NCBI RefSeq assembly: GCF_018619185.1
Contig: NZ_JAAXYC010000005.1
Location: 22,748-86,747 of the forward strand
DNA: 64,000 nt
Origin: Streptomyces sp. McG3
GTDB taxonomy: Bacteria > Actinomycetota > Actinomycetes > Streptomycetales > Streptomycetaceae
Direction: 5' to 3'
The notes below the pieces were generated by a model. That model was not told where the DNA came from. It did not search any database and was given only the letters and a program-made list of their open reading frames with translations. A program made the translations under genes and the position numbers. Positions 33,874-43,303 of this stretch are shown piece by piece. Numbering within the stretch: the stretch's first letter is position 1; every line of letters starts with the position of its first letter.

Positions 33874-35205
33874 CTACACCTCCGCGTAGCCGAGCCGGCC
33901 CCGTGTGGGCACGGGCGCGGGGCGGCGAAGGTATACCGCCCAGGTGAGGGCGAAGCACACCCCGTAGAAGGCGAGGAAGGACCAGAAGGCCGCGGTTCCG
34001 GTGCCGGAGGCCTGGAAGGACTGGCGGAAGGCGAGGTTGATGGCCAGGCCGCCGAGCGCGCCGACGGCCCCGATGAGGCCCATGGCGGCGCCGGAGAGCC
34101 GCCGTCCGTGGGCGGCGGCGGCCTCCGCGTCGAGCCCCCTGGCGAGGGCCTTGGCGTGGAAGATGCCGGGGATCATCTTGTACGTCGATCCGTTGCCGAG
34201 GCCCGTCAGGACGAACAGGGCGGTGAAGCCGGTGAGGAAGACGGGCAGCGAGGCGTTCCCCGAGGCCTGGATGACGACGCCGGTGGCGGCGGCCATCGCG
34301 GCGAAGGTGGCCAGGGTGATGCGCGCACCGCCGTACCGGTCGGCGAGCCGGCCTCCGACGGGCCGGATCAGGGAGCCCAGCAGCGGGCCGATGAAGGTGA
34401 GCGAGGCGGCCTGGAGCGGGGTCCGGCCGAACTGGGTCTGGAGCACCAGGCCGAAGGCGAAGCTGTAGCCGATGAACGAGCCGAAGGTGCCGATGTAGAG
34501 GACCGCCATGATCCAGGTGTGCGGGTCGCGGACGGCTTCCAGCGCGGCCCCGGTGTCGTTCTTCACGGGCCGGAGGTTGTCCATGTACAGGGCGGCGCAG
34601 ACGGCGGCCAGGACGATCAGCGGGATGTACACGCCGAGGACGATCCGGGGGTGCGAGGCCCCGAGCGTGCCGATGACGAGCAGGCCGACGAGCTGGACGA
34701 CGGGGACGCCGATGTTGCCGCCGCCCGCGTTCAGGCCGAGTGCCCAGCCCTTCTCGCGCAGCGGGAAGAAGGCGTTGATGTTGGTCATCGACGAGGCGAA
34801 GTTGCCGCCGCCGATCCCGGTGAGCGCCGCGACCGCGACGAAGGTGGCGTACGAGGTCCCGGGTTCCATCACCCAGAAGGCGGCCAGGGTCGGGACGAGC
34901 AGGCTCACCGCGCTGAAGATCGTCCAGTTGCGGCCGCCGAACCGGGCGACGGCGAAGGTGTAGGGCACCCGTACCAGCGCGCCGACGAGGGTGGCGGTCG
35001 AGATGAGGAAGAACTTCCCGGCCGGGTCGATGCCGTACTCCGGTCCCATGAACAGGACCATCACCGACCAGAGGGTCCAGATGGAGAATCCGATGTGCTC
35101 GGAGAGCACGGAGAACCACAGGTTGCGGCGGGCGACCCGTTCGCCCTTCTCCTGCCAGAACGTCTCGTCCTCCGGCTCCCAGGTCTCGATCCAACGGCCT
35201 GCCAT
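33874..35205 (-). CDS. narK: Nitrate/nitrite transporter NarK
   Basis: A 443-residue MFS transporter of the nitrate/nitrite porter family. The nitrate signature GIGGGNFASSMTNINAFFP is intact and a second Gly-rich motif (GAVGALGGLAINLAF) lies in the C-terminal half; twelve helices are expected. ATG at 35205 directly follows a GTG codon; GGAGG lies at good spacing. Next to nnaR, so it supplies nitrate for assimilation or exports nitrite. SCO2959 by position. Confidence 0.93.
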   Translation of the reverse strand: MAGRWIETWEPEDETFWQEKGERVARRNLWFSVLSEHIGFSIWTLWSVMVLFMGPEYGIDPAGKFFLISTATLVGALVRVPYTFAVARFGGRNWTIFSAVSLLVPTLAAFWVMEPGTSYATFVAVAALTGIGGGNFASSMTNINAFFPLREKGWALGLNAGGGNIGVPVVQLVGLLVIGTLGASHPRIVLGVYIPLIVLAAVCAALYMDNLRPVKNDTGAALEAVRDPHTWIMAVLYIGTFGSFIGYSFAFGLVLQTQFGRTPLQAASLTFIGPLLGSLIRPVGGRLADRYGGARITLATFAAMAAATGVVIQASGNASLPVFLTGFTALFVLTGLGNGSTYKMIPGIFHAKALARGLDAEAAAAHGRRLSGAAMGLIGAVGALGGLAINLAFRQSFQASGTGTAAFWSFLAFYGVCFALTWAVYLRRPAPVPTRGRLGYAEV

Positions 35206-35226
35206 CACGCGCCTCCACAGGGGGTC

Positions 35227-35268
35227 GGGGTGGTGTCCCCGTCGCTTCGGGGTGTTGTCCCCGACGCT
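35227..35268. promoter_or_regulatory. Tandem 20-bp repeat upstream of narK
   Basis: GGGGTGGTGTCCCCGTCGCT and GGGGTGTTGTCCCCGACGCT differ at two bases and repeat with a 22-bp period, two helical turns, 22 to 63 bp upstream of the narK ATG. Each copy is a GGGG-N6-CCCC half palindrome. A candidate operator for NnaR or GlnR. Confidence 0.45.
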
Positions 35269-35362
35269 AGGGAGCCCGCGTTTCGGCGTGGTGCCGTGAG
35301 GTGACCGGTGGGCAACCTTGCTCTCACCGGGCCCCTCCCGGCCCGGTGAGATGCGGTGTCCG

Positions 35363-36532
35363 CTACCGCCTGCCGTCCGGCCAGAGCCGCGGCCGGCGCT
35401 TGGCCGCGACGTCCTCGGCCCAGCCGAAGGCGAGGACGCAGAGCGCGATGAGGACCCAGGCGATCAGCAGCACGGGCACCCAGCTCTCCAGCAGCCAGGG
35501 CACGTTCTCGCCGAGGGCGTCGACGGACCAGAGCCGGTCGTAGAGCGTGGCGGCCGTCAGGATGCAGACGTTGTGCCAGAGGTAGACGGTCACCGCCCGC
35601 GAGTTGAGCAGGGTGATGGGCCGGTCGAAGGCGCGCAGCCGCTTCGGCCATGCGGTCCAGGTAGGGCTGACGTGGAGCAGGAGCAGGACGCAGCCGAAGG
35701 ACCACAGGGCCTGGGCGAGCGGGATGGAGTCCAGGTCGAAGCCGCTGCGGAAGCCCTCGTGGCTCGCCCACCACAGCCCCGCGCCCGCGAAGAGCGGGGC
35801 GATCGACGGCACGACGTAGGCGGGCAGCCGTTTCAGGACGCCTTCCTGGTGGGCCATGCCGAGGACCCAGCAGGCGCCGAAGGTGGAGAAGTCGGTGATC
35901 GCGGAGTCGAGGCGGTCGGTGGTGGAGAACCACTCCAGACGCATGACGACGGCCAGGGCGAGCGGCGCGAGCAGCGTCGGCCAGGGCAGCCTGCGCAGAC
36001 CGCGCAGGATCAGCGGGGAGAACAGGACGAACCACAGGTAGGCCCGGATGTACCAGAGCGGCCCGGCCAGTTCCTCGGGCCAGCTCGGGCCGAGGAATCC
36101 GTCGATGCCCGCCACGTCGTACGCGTAGGGCGGATCGCTGAGCGGCAGCACCCAGTACAGGAGGTGCTGCCACCACCAGCCGGGGTGGCCCTCGGCGTCC
36201 GGGCCCCAGCCCTGGGCGGCCATGCCGGTGACGCCGATCGCGCCGAGCAGCCACAGCGGCGGCAGGAGCCGGCGGACGCGGCCCCGGATCACCTGGACGG
36301 CCGGCCGCTTGAGCGAGCGGGCCATCAGCGTCCCGGCCAGGGCGAACATGACGCCCATCGAGGGGAAGACGATGGGCAGCCAGGCCCAGCCGGTCAGGTG
36401 GTAGAGGACGACGCGGAAGAGGGCGAGGGCCCGCAGCAGGTCGAAGTACCGGTCGCGGACGGGCTTCCCGGGAGCGGGCGGCGGGACCGCGAGGTCCGGG
36501 GCGGCGGCCCTCGGCAGGGGTGGGGCGGTCAT
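35363..36532 (-). CDS. Membrane acyltransferase (acyltransferase 3 family)
   Basis: A 389-residue polytopic membrane protein of the acyltransferase-3 family, which O-acylates extracellular sugars. It has the typical early RYFDLLRALALFRVVLYHL with the conserved His, and about ten hydrophobic helices. ATG at 36532 overlaps the matB stop (ATGA), so it is the third gene of the mat operon. It is therefore likely to modify the glycan made by MatB or another cell-surface polysaccharide; this is inference. Confidence 0.87.
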   Translation of the reverse strand: MTAPPLPRAAAPDLAVPPPAPGKPVRDRYFDLLRALALFRVVLYHLTGWAWLPIVFPSMGVMFALAGTLMARSLKRPAVQVIRGRVRRLLPPLWLLGAIGVTGMAAQGWGPDAEGHPGWWWQHLLYWVLPLSDPPYAYDVAGIDGFLGPSWPEELAGPLWYIRAYLWFVLFSPLILRGLRRLPWPTLLAPLALAVVMRLEWFSTTDRLDSAITDFSTFGACWVLGMAHQEGVLKRLPAYVVPSIAPLFAGAGLWWASHEGFRSGFDLDSIPLAQALWSFGCVLLLLHVSPTWTAWPKRLRAFDRPITLLNSRAVTVYLWHNVCILTAATLYDRLWSVDALGENVPWLLESWVPVLLIAWVLIALCVLAFGWAEDVAAKRRPRLWPDGRR

Positions 36533-38748
36533 ACGTACGGCCTCCGGTCCACGGCTCCGGCGGCGGCCCCGGGTCCCTGCGGGCGCGGGGCGGACGAGCC
36601 GCCGGGGGCCTCCACCGCGCCGGTGCGGCGCAGCTTCTGCCAGCGCAGCCGGCCGCCGGTGAGCGCGGTGATCCAGGACTGGAGCAGTACGACGTACATG
36701 AGCTGGCGGTAGAGGATCTGCTGGAGCGGCAGCGAGATCAGGTGCGTCATGCGCTCCTTGTCCAGCCGGAACGCATAGGCGGCGCACACCGCCTGGACGA
36801 CCAGGACGCCGAACCACGCGGCGACGGTCTTGCCGGTGGGGCCGAAGACCAGCCCGTACAGCAGGAACACGTCGATCAGGGGGGCCAGCAGCGGGGCGAG
36901 CACCATGAAGAGGGAGACGAACGGGAGCCCGACCCGTCCGAAGCGGCCCGAGGGGCCGCGTTCGATGACCGCGCGGCGGTGCTTCCAGATGGCCTGCATG
37001 GTGCCGTAACTCCACCGGTAGCGCTGCGACCACAGCTGCTGCACGGACTCCGGGGCCTCGGTCCAGGCGCGGGCGTTCTCCGCGTAGACCACGCGCCAGC
37101 CGTCCCGGTGCAGGGCCATGGTGACGTCGGTGTCCTCGGCGAGGGTGTCCTCGCTCATTCCGCCGACCCGGTCCAGGGCCTCGCGGCGGAACGCGCCGAC
37201 GGCCCCGGGGATGGTGGGCATGCAGCCGAGCACGTCGTACATCCGGCGGTCCAGGTTGAAGCCCATCACGTACTCGATGTGCTGCCAGGCGCCGATGAGG
37301 GAGTCGCGGTTGCCGACCTTGGCGTTGCCGGCGACGGCTCCGACCCGGGGGTCCCCGAAGGGCTGGACCAGCTCGCGGACCGTGGACGGTTCGAAGACGG
37401 TGTCGCCGTCCATCATCACGACGATGTCGTAACGGGCGTGCCGGATGCCGTTGTTGAGGGCGGCGGGTTTGCCCGCGTTCCGCTGGCGGACGACCCGTAC
37501 GCGGGGCAGCCGCATCGCCTCGACGAGGTCGGCGGTGCCGTCCGTCGAGCCGTCGTCGATGACGATGATCTCGATTCTGTGCTCACTGGCGGCCAGGGAG
37601 CGCACGGTGGCCTCGATGCACGCGCGTTCGTTGTACGCGGGGACGAGGACGGAGACCGGGCGGGTGACGGGCGGGCCCCAGCCGAAGTTCCTGCGGCGGA
37701 CCTTGCGGGCGTGCAGGAAGGAGAGCAGCAGCATCAGTCCGAAGCGGGCGAGGACCAGGACGCCGATGACGGCGAGGCCGACGACCAGGACGCCGGTGAT
37801 CCGCTCGGACACGGCGACGGCGGCGATGAACGCCTTGCCCTTCCACAGCGCGAACCCGGTGGCCGGGGTGTGGGCGCTGGGGGCGTCGAGGGCGGTGGTG
37901 AGCCGGGTGAAGGTGTAGCCCCGCTCCGTCAGGTCCGGCAGCAGGGTGTCGAGCGCGGCCACGGTCTGCGAGCGGTCGCCGCCGGAGTCGTGCATCAGGA
38001 TGATCGCGCCCTTGCCGTTCTTCGGCGTGGCCCGCTCGACGATGGCGCGGACCCCGGGGCGCTTCCAGTCCTCGCTGTCCGTGTCGTTGACGACGGTGAG
38101 GTAGCCGCGGCTGCCGATGTACTCGGTGACCGGCCAGGATCTGTTGTCCATGGCGTACGAGAAGGAGGAGTAGGGCGGCCGGAAGAGCGAGGTGCGGATG
38201 CCGGCGGCACCCGCCAGCGCCAGCTGGTTCTGCGACAGCTCCCAGTCGATGCGTTCGGTGGACTGGTAGGAGAGGTCGGGGTGGTTGAAGGTGTGCAGCC
38301 CGATCTCGTGGCCCTCGGCGACCATCCGTTCGACCAGTTCCGGGTGCCGGGCGGCCATGTTGCCGGTGACGAAGAAGACGCCGTGGGCGTCGTACTCCTT
38401 CAGCTTGTCGAGCACCTTCGGCGTCCACACCGGGTCCGGGCCGTCGTCGAAGGTCAGGACGATCCGGCGGTCGGGTACGCGCAGGGTCTTCGCGTCACCG
38501 GAGCGGGCGTCGATGACGGGCCCGCCGGCGCGGACGTCCTTCGGCACCCGGGTGTTGTGGTCGGCGTCGCGGACCCGGTGGTCGGCGAGGATCTCGCTGT
38601 GCACGTATCCGCGCAGCATCAGCATCGCGAGCAGGGCGACGAGGAACGTCGTCGGCAGGAGGTAGCGCATGGGGAGCCTGAACCGGCTCCGGCCGCGTGA
38701 CGCTTTCCTCGATCTGCCGTTCCTGCCCCGCGTGGCGGGGGAGTTCAT
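36529..38748 (-). CDS. matB: MatB: polysaccharide deacetylase fused to GT2 poly-GlcNAc synthase
   Basis: A 739-residue bifunctional membrane enzyme. A membrane helix (about 28-46) leads to an outside NodB deacetylase domain with TFDDGPD (99-105) and HTFNHPD (H152, H156). A second helix near 320-345 leads to a cytoplasmic family-2 glycosyltransferase with VIDDGSTDGT, MMDGDT, AEDTD and the QRYRW product-site motif, then C-terminal membrane helices. In S. coelicolor/lividans, MatAB (SCO2963/2962) makes a poly-beta-1,6-GlcNAc-type polymer needed for hyphal aggregation. PgaB and PgaC activities are joined in one chain here. Confidence 0.92.
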   Translation of the reverse strand: MNSPATRGRNGRSRKASRGRSRFRLPMRYLLPTTFLVALLAMLMLRGYVHSEILADHRVRDADHNTRVPKDVRAGGPVIDARSGDAKTLRVPDRRIVLTFDDGPDPVWTPKVLDKLKEYDAHGVFFVTGNMAARHPELVERMVAEGHEIGLHTFNHPDLSYQSTERIDWELSQNQLALAGAAGIRTSLFRPPYSSFSYAMDNRSWPVTEYIGSRGYLTVVNDTDSEDWKRPGVRAIVERATPKNGKGAIILMHDSGGDRSQTVAALDTLLPDLTERGYTFTRLTTALDAPSAHTPATGFALWKGKAFIAAVAVSERITGVLVVGLAVIGVLVLARFGLMLLLSFLHARKVRRRNFGWGPPVTRPVSVLVPAYNERACIEATVRSLAASEHRIEIIVIDDGSTDGTADLVEAMRLPRVRVVRQRNAGKPAALNNGIRHARYDIVVMMDGDTVFEPSTVRELVQPFGDPRVGAVAGNAKVGNRDSLIGAWQHIEYVMGFNLDRRMYDVLGCMPTIPGAVGAFRREALDRVGGMSEDTLAEDTDVTMALHRDGWRVVYAENARAWTEAPESVQQLWSQRYRWSYGTMQAIWKHRRAVIERGPSGRFGRVGLPFVSLFMVLAPLLAPLIDVFLLYGLVFGPTGKTVAAWFGVLVVQAVCAAYAFRLDKERMTHLISLPLQQILYRQLMYVVLLQSWITALTGGRLRWQKLRRTGAVEAPGGSSAPRPQGPGAAAGAVDRRPYV

Positions 38749-39462
38749 CTACGGGGCGCTCTCTTCTTGCACCGGCTGGCCGGGAGTCTCGGCGGGAGGG
38801 GTCGTCGGGTCGGACGGCTCCGGCTCGGGGGACGGCGGTGAGGAGTCGACCGGTGGTTCGGCGGTCGAGGTCGTGGGGTCCGGTTTCGTGCCGCCGCCCG
38901 CGCCGCCCGAGCCGCCCGCCCCGGTGGAACGGGACGGGTCGGCGGCGATGGACGCGGAGGGGTCCGCGGCCGATCCGGCGGGCACCAGCACGGAGGTGGC
39001 CGACGGGGTCGCGTCGCCGGGCGTGCCGGACTCCTCGGCCGCCGGGGGGCCGGAGGCGCTCGGCCCGGGCTCCGGGGGGTCGCCGGACGGGCCGCCGACG
39101 GTGCCGTCCGGCGCGGGGGCCTCCTCGGCCTGCTCCGCCTTGGCCTTCTCCCCGGTCTCGGACAGGGGCAGCCAGGGGGCGCTGGAGTTCCCGCCGAGGA
39201 CGGCGAGGACCAGCGTCACGGCGTAGGCGACGCAGACCGAGGCCAGGACCCAGCCGACGCGTCGGAAGGTCTTGCTGCGGCGGCCGCTCTCGTCGACGAA
39301 GACGGGGCCGTCGGTGCCGTCCGGCGGGGCGGGTTCGCCGGGCAGTTCGGCGAGCTGACGGCCCAGCCCGTCGAGCTGGATCGTCGCGTCGTTGGGCTCA
39401 TGCGTATGCCCGGTTCTCCGGCCTTCGCGCCAATTGTCCACCAGTGCAGCCCCATCCCCCAC
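38749..39462 (-). CDS. matA: MatA: membrane protein of the poly-GlcNAc operon
   Basis: A 237-residue protein with one transmembrane helix (about residues 68-90, VGWVLASVCVAYAVTLVLAV) after an acidic cytoplasmic part. The remaining 145 residues are an exported Pro/Ser/Ala/Asp-rich low-complexity tail, probably a wall-spanning stalk. Its stop (TAG) abuts the matB ATG. Identified as MatA by position and operon; its biochemical role is not known. Confidence 0.8.
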   Translation of the reverse strand: MGDGAALVDNWREGRRTGHTHEPNDATIQLDGLGRQLAELPGEPAPPDGTDGPVFVDESGRRSKTFRRVGWVLASVCVAYAVTLVLAVLGGNSSAPWLPLSETGEKAKAEQAEEAPAPDGTVGGPSGDPPEPGPSASGPPAAEESGTPGDATPSATSVLVPAGSAADPSASIAADPSRSTGAGGSGGAGGGTKPDPTTSTAEPPVDSSPPSPEPEPSDPTTPPAETPGQPVQEESAP

Positions 39463-39601
39463 TCAGAATCAGGCGCATGGAATTGACTGGTTCTTTACTG
39501 TTGGACTGGGCCCCCACCCGTCCATGAACCCGGCCTTCCTGCACCCGGACGATGAATGTAGCGCACGACATTGACGCCCAAGTGCCCCTGAACGGAGTTG
39601 G

Positions 39602-40573
39602 TCAGGAACGGTTGCGCATCAGTGACCGATCGCCCTCGGGAAGCCAGCAGCCGGCCGGCGGGACCATCCACCCCTCGGCAAGGGCCAACTGGTCAGTAGC
39701 GTTGCGCAGCGCGTCTACGCCGGGGTGGTTCAGACCCTTGCGCCAGACCAGCGCCAGCGGCGAAAGCGGAATCGGTTCGACGAGCGGGCGCAGCACCGTT
39801 CCGGGCAGCGCCGGGAAGTCGACGACGGCGAGCACGGGGTGTCCCCCCTTCGACATGACCCGCTGGAATTCGGCCACGCCCACGGCGAGCGGCACGGGTG
39901 GGGCCATGGTGATGTCCCACTCGGCGAACAGCAGCGCGGCGAGGTCCGTCCACTCCCGGGTCCGCTCGTTGCCGGCCCCCGCGTAGACGGTCTCTCCGGA
40001 CAGCTCGGCCAGGGCGACGACCTCCCGCGCGGCGAGGGGATGAGCGACGGGCAGTATCAGGGCCATCGGCTCGTACCGCACGGGGTGCACGGAAAGTCCC
40101 GCGCGCACCGCGGGTGCCAGCCCGGCGGCCCGGCCGAAGGAGGCGTCGAGCCGGCCGGCCAGGATCTCGCCGGCGGCCCAGGTGAGACCGGACTCGAAGC
40201 GGGCCATCAGCTCGCACTCCGGGAGCAGTTCGCGGGCGCGCGCCAGCACCCGGGCGGCAGTCGCCCCGTCGCTGTTCAGGTCGACGAGCAGCGGCCGGGC
40301 GGGCGCACCACTGAAGGCCCCGGCCAGCTCGGCGTGCGCGTCGAGCACCCGGCGGGCGTGCGGCAGCAGGCGTTCGCCGTCCGGGGTGAGCGCGACCTGC
40401 CGGGTCGTGCGGACGAACAGCTCGGCGCCGAGCTCGCGCTCCAGCCGCCGGATGTCCCGGCTCAGCGCCTGCTGTGCGACGAAGAGGCGGGCGGCGGCCC
40501 GGGTGAAGTGCAGTTCACCGGCGACGGCGAGGAAGGCGCGCAGGAGACGGGGGTCGATGTCGGCGGGGGGCAC
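39602..40573 (-). CDS. LysR family transcriptional regulator
   Basis: A 323-residue LysR-type regulator. The N-terminal winged helix has the family pattern LLRAFLAVAGELHFTRAAARLFVAQQALSRDIRRLE (here in two short helices), followed by an effector-binding domain of the periplasmic-binding fold. It is divergent from the MFS gene at 40676 with about 100 bp between, so it probably controls that exporter. Effector unknown. Confidence 0.9.
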   Translation of the reverse strand: MPPADIDPRLLRAFLAVAGELHFTRAAARLFVAQQALSRDIRRLERELGAELFVRTTRQVALTPDGERLLPHARRVLDAHAELAGAFSGAPARPLLVDLNSDGATAARVLARARELLPECELMARFESGLTWAAGEILAGRLDASFGRAAGLAPAVRAGLSVHPVRYEPMALILPVAHPLAAREVVALAELSGETVYAGAGNERTREWTDLAALLFAEWDITMAPPVPLAVGVAEFQRVMSKGGHPVLAVVDFPALPGTVLRPLVEPIPLSPLALVWRKGLNHPGVDALRNATDQLALAEGWMVPPAGCWLPEGDRSLMRNRS

Positions 40574-40675
40574 AGCGCGAATCTACAGCGCGGGACGCCA
40601 TTCACAACACGGACGCGTGAATCGGCGCGGAGAAGGTGTTGGACCCGGGCGGCGGTACACGGTCAGCCTGGTCGT

Positions 40676-42127
40676 ATGCCGATATCCCCCACCGCCGCCC
40701 ACCCGGAGCCCGTTCCCCGTTCGAAGGCCGCTCCCCGGTCGGAGCCCGTTCCCCGGCCGGTCCCGTCCCGTCGGGCCGTCATGCCCCGGCCAGTCCCCGC
40801 CGCCCGCCCGGACCGGGCCGTCGCACCGCCGTCCACTCCCCTGCTCGCCGTCGCCGGCGGCCAGTTGGTCGCGGCCCCGCGCTCGGCGCCCGGGCGGACC
40901 GGGGGCGCCGGGCGACGGCGGTCGTCGAACCCGTACCTCCGGCTGCTGGCCACGCCCGGGGCGCGGGCGTTCACGGCGGGCAACCTGATCGCCCGGCTGC
41001 CGATGGGGATGTTCAGCGTCAGCGCGGTCATCATGATCGCCGGGTCCCGGGGTTCGTACGCCCTGGCCGGGGCCGTCACCGCGACCGGGCTGGCGGCGAC
41101 GGCGGTCGTCGCGCCCTTCACCGCCCGGCTCGTGGACCGCTTCGGGCAGGCACGCGTCGCGGTGCCCGCCACCGCGCTCGCCGTCCTGGGGTCGCTGGCC
41201 CTGGTTCTCTGCGTGCACTACGAGGCCCCGGCCTGGACGCTGTTCGCCGCGTACGCCGCGACCGCGACGACCCCGAACACCGGCGGGATGTCGCGGGCCC
41301 GCTGGGCGCATCTGCACCGGGGCGACCCGGCGGCCCTGCACACCGCGAACTCCTTCGAACAGGCCGCCGACGAGCTGTGCTTCATGCTGGGCCCGGTGCT
41401 GGCCGCGACGCTCTGCGGGGCGCTGTTCCCGGAGGCGGGCACGCTGGTGGGGGCGGTGCTCCTGATGAGCGGCGTCCTGGTCTTCGCGGCCCAGCGCGCC
41501 ACGGAACCGCCGGTCACCCCCCGTACGGGGACCGTGGCCTCGCCCCTGCGCACGCCGGGGGTGCCCGCGCTGCTGGCGGTCTTCCTCGCCACGGGGGCGG
41601 TGTTCGGGGCGCTGGAGGTGGTCTCCATCGCGCACGCCGGGGGCGCGATCCTGGCGCTCCAGGCGGCCGGGTCGTGTGCGGCGGGCCTGGTCTACGGTTC
41701 GCTGCGGCCCGCCCGGAACGTCCGTCTCAGGCTGCTGCTGTGCCTGGCCGGGATGACGGCGCTGATGTCCCTGCCGCTGCTGGCCGCCACCGGCTCCGCC
41801 TCCCTGCCGGTCCTGGCGCTCTGCCTGCTGGTGGCGGGGGCGGCGACCGCGCCGACGATGGTCACGGGCATGACGCTGGTCCAGCGGTCCACGCGCCCGG
41901 AGCAGTTGAACGAGGGCATGACGCTCGCGGTGACCGCGCTGCTGGGCGGGATCGCGGCCGGGGCGGCGGCCGGCGGCTGGCTGGTGGAGCACGCGGGCAC
42001 GGTCACCGGCTACGCGGCCCCGATGTCCGCGGCGGCCCTCGCCCTGGTCATCGCGGGAGCGGGACCCTGGACGGGGGCGACGAGGCCGACGCGGACGACG
42101 CGGAGCCGAGCGAGCCGAGCGGTATGA
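40676..42127 (+). CDS. MFS transporter with Pro/Arg-rich N-terminal tail
   Basis: A 483-residue major facilitator, about twelve helices from residue 90 on (ARAFTAGNLIARLPMGMFSV is the first). The first 90 residues are an unusual low-complexity tail with PVP/RPVP repeats and no recognised domain. ATG at 40676; the frame continues upstream but crosses the LysR start. The divergent LysR gene is its likely regulator. Substrate unknown; LacY-unrelated efflux families such as YfmO-like proteins are closest in style. Confidence 0.85.
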   Translation: MPISPTAAHPEPVPRSKAAPRSEPVPRPVPSRRAVMPRPVPAARPDRAVAPPSTPLLAVAGGQLVAAPRSAPGRTGGAGRRRSSNPYLRLLATPGARAFTAGNLIARLPMGMFSVSAVIMIAGSRGSYALAGAVTATGLAATAVVAPFTARLVDRFGQARVAVPATALAVLGSLALVLCVHYEAPAWTLFAAYAATATTPNTGGMSRARWAHLHRGDPAALHTANSFEQAADELCFMLGPVLAATLCGALFPEAGTLVGAVLLMSGVLVFAAQRATEPPVTPRTGTVASPLRTPGVPALLAVFLATGAVFGALEVVSIAHAGGAILALQAAGSCAAGLVYGSLRPARNVRLRLLLCLAGMTALMSLPLLAATGSASLPVLALCLLVAGAATAPTMVTGMTLVQRSTRPEQLNEGMTLAVTALLGGIAAGAAAGGWLVEHAGTVTGYAAPMSAAALALVIAGAGPWTGATRPTRTTRSRASRAV

Positions 42128-42241
42128 CGAGGGGGCTGGGAGAGACGGGGTCCTCGATGACCCGGCAGGGCAGCGCGAAGACGTCCTCGACCAGCTCCTC
42201 GGTGATCACCGGATCGTCCTCGTCAGCCGGCAGGCATGAAA

Positions 42242-42281
42242 AAGCCTCCGCCCCGCGAGTGAACTCGCGGGGCGGAGGCTT
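42242..42281 (-). terminator. ssrA terminator
   Basis: A 19-bp perfect inverted repeat (AAGCCTCCGCCCCGCGAGT and complement) with a 2-base loop, followed on the minus strand by TTTTT. It lies 9 bases past the tmRNA CCA and is a strong intrinsic terminator. Confidence 0.9.
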
Positions 42282-42289
42282 ACATGGGG

Positions 42290-42677
42290 TGGTGGAGATG
42301 GCGGGAATCGAACCCGCGTCCAACGGTGCGGAACCAGGGCTTCTCCGAGTGCAGTTCGCTACGCTTTTCTCGGCCCCGGAGGTCACGCGAACAAGCCTCC
42401 GACAGGCCCAGCCACTGTTTGATTTCCTTCTCGGCCCCGTGGCCGGGCCGAGAAGTTTAGATCCCTAGTTGATGCCAGGATCCGGGTCGGGATCACCCCC
42501 GGGCTGACACTCCGCAGAGTCTTCGCTTAGCTGCTAATTAGGCAGCGAGGGCGAAGGCGGAGGAATCGCGCTTGGAATTGGCGATTATTGTTTGCGACAT
42601 ATGGTTTACGAGATCATTGCCGCTTCCTCGACTCGCTTCCCCTGCTTCGACATCCGCTGTCGAAACCGATCATCCCC
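42290..42677 (-). ncRNA. ssrA: tmRNA (SsrA)
   Basis: Transfer-messenger RNA that rescues stalled ribosomes and tags the nascent chain. The 5' GGGGATG pairs with the 3' CATCTCC, followed by A and CCA; the T-arm GGGTTCGATTCCC is present. The tag reading frame, after a resume GCC, encodes ANSKRDSSAFALAA and a TAA stop. From memory the S. coelicolor tag is ANTKRDSSQQAFALAA, so this tag is two residues shorter. Lies 119 bp downstream of smpB on the same strand. Confidence 0.96.
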
Positions 42678-42796
42678 ATGTTGATTTTTCAAAACGCGCA
42701 CCTTCGCTGAGGTGCACGGCCCATCGTACGTGACCAACGCCGGACGGTGCCACTGTATTCCTGCCCGGCCGCCGGCCCCGCCGGGACAGGCCCCGC

Positions 42797-43285
42797 TCAG
42801 GCGCTGCGCTGCCGCCGGCGGGCCGCCGAGATGGCGCGGTTCGTCTCCCGCGTGTCCTGCTTCTCCCGGAGCGTCTGCCGCTTGTCGTACTCCTTCTTGC
42901 CCTTCGCGAGCGCGATCTCGACCTTGACCCGGCCGTCCTTGAAGTACAGCGCGAGCGGCACGATCGTGTGGCCCGTCTCCTGCGACTTCGACTCCAGCTT
43001 GTCGATCTCGGCCCGGTGCAGCAGCAGCTTCCGCTTCCGCTTGGCCGTGTGGTTGGTCCAGGTGCCCTGGACGTACTCGGGTACGTGGATGTTGTGGAGC
43101 CAGGCCTCGTGGTCGTCGATCTGGACGAAGCCGTCGACCAGGGAGGCCCGTCCCATGCGCAGGGACTTCACCTCCGTACCCATGAGCACGAGGCCGCACT
43201 CGTAGGTGTCGAGGATCGTGTAGTCGTGCCGCGCCTTCTTGTTCTGCGCGACCATCTTGCGCCCGGTGTCTTTTTCCTTCGCCAT
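42797..43285 (-). CDS. smpB: SsrA-binding protein SmpB
   Basis: A 162-residue RNA-binding protein that delivers tmRNA to stalled ribosomes. Family motifs are present: [28 protein letters not shown], and the C-terminal [14 protein letters not shown] tail that enters the decoding centre. Directly upstream of ssrA and 18 bp downstream of the protease gene, so likely co-transcribed with it. Confidence 0.97.
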   Translation of the reverse strand: MAKEKDTGRKMVAQNKKARHDYTILDTYECGLVLMGTEVKSLRMGRASLVDGFVQIDDHEAWLHNIHVPEYVQGTWTNHTAKRKRKLLLHRAEIDKLESKSQETGHTIVPLALYFKDGRVKVEIALAKGKKEYDKRQTLREKQDTRETNRAISAARRRQRSA

Positions 43286-43303
43286 AGTGCGGTCATTTTC
43301 GCA

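Noticed and set aside
35205..36254. Arg/Pro-rich 349-codon frame on the minus strand
   Set aside because: It is a shifted frame of the acyltransferase gene, which has clear membrane helices and an ATGA overlap with matB.
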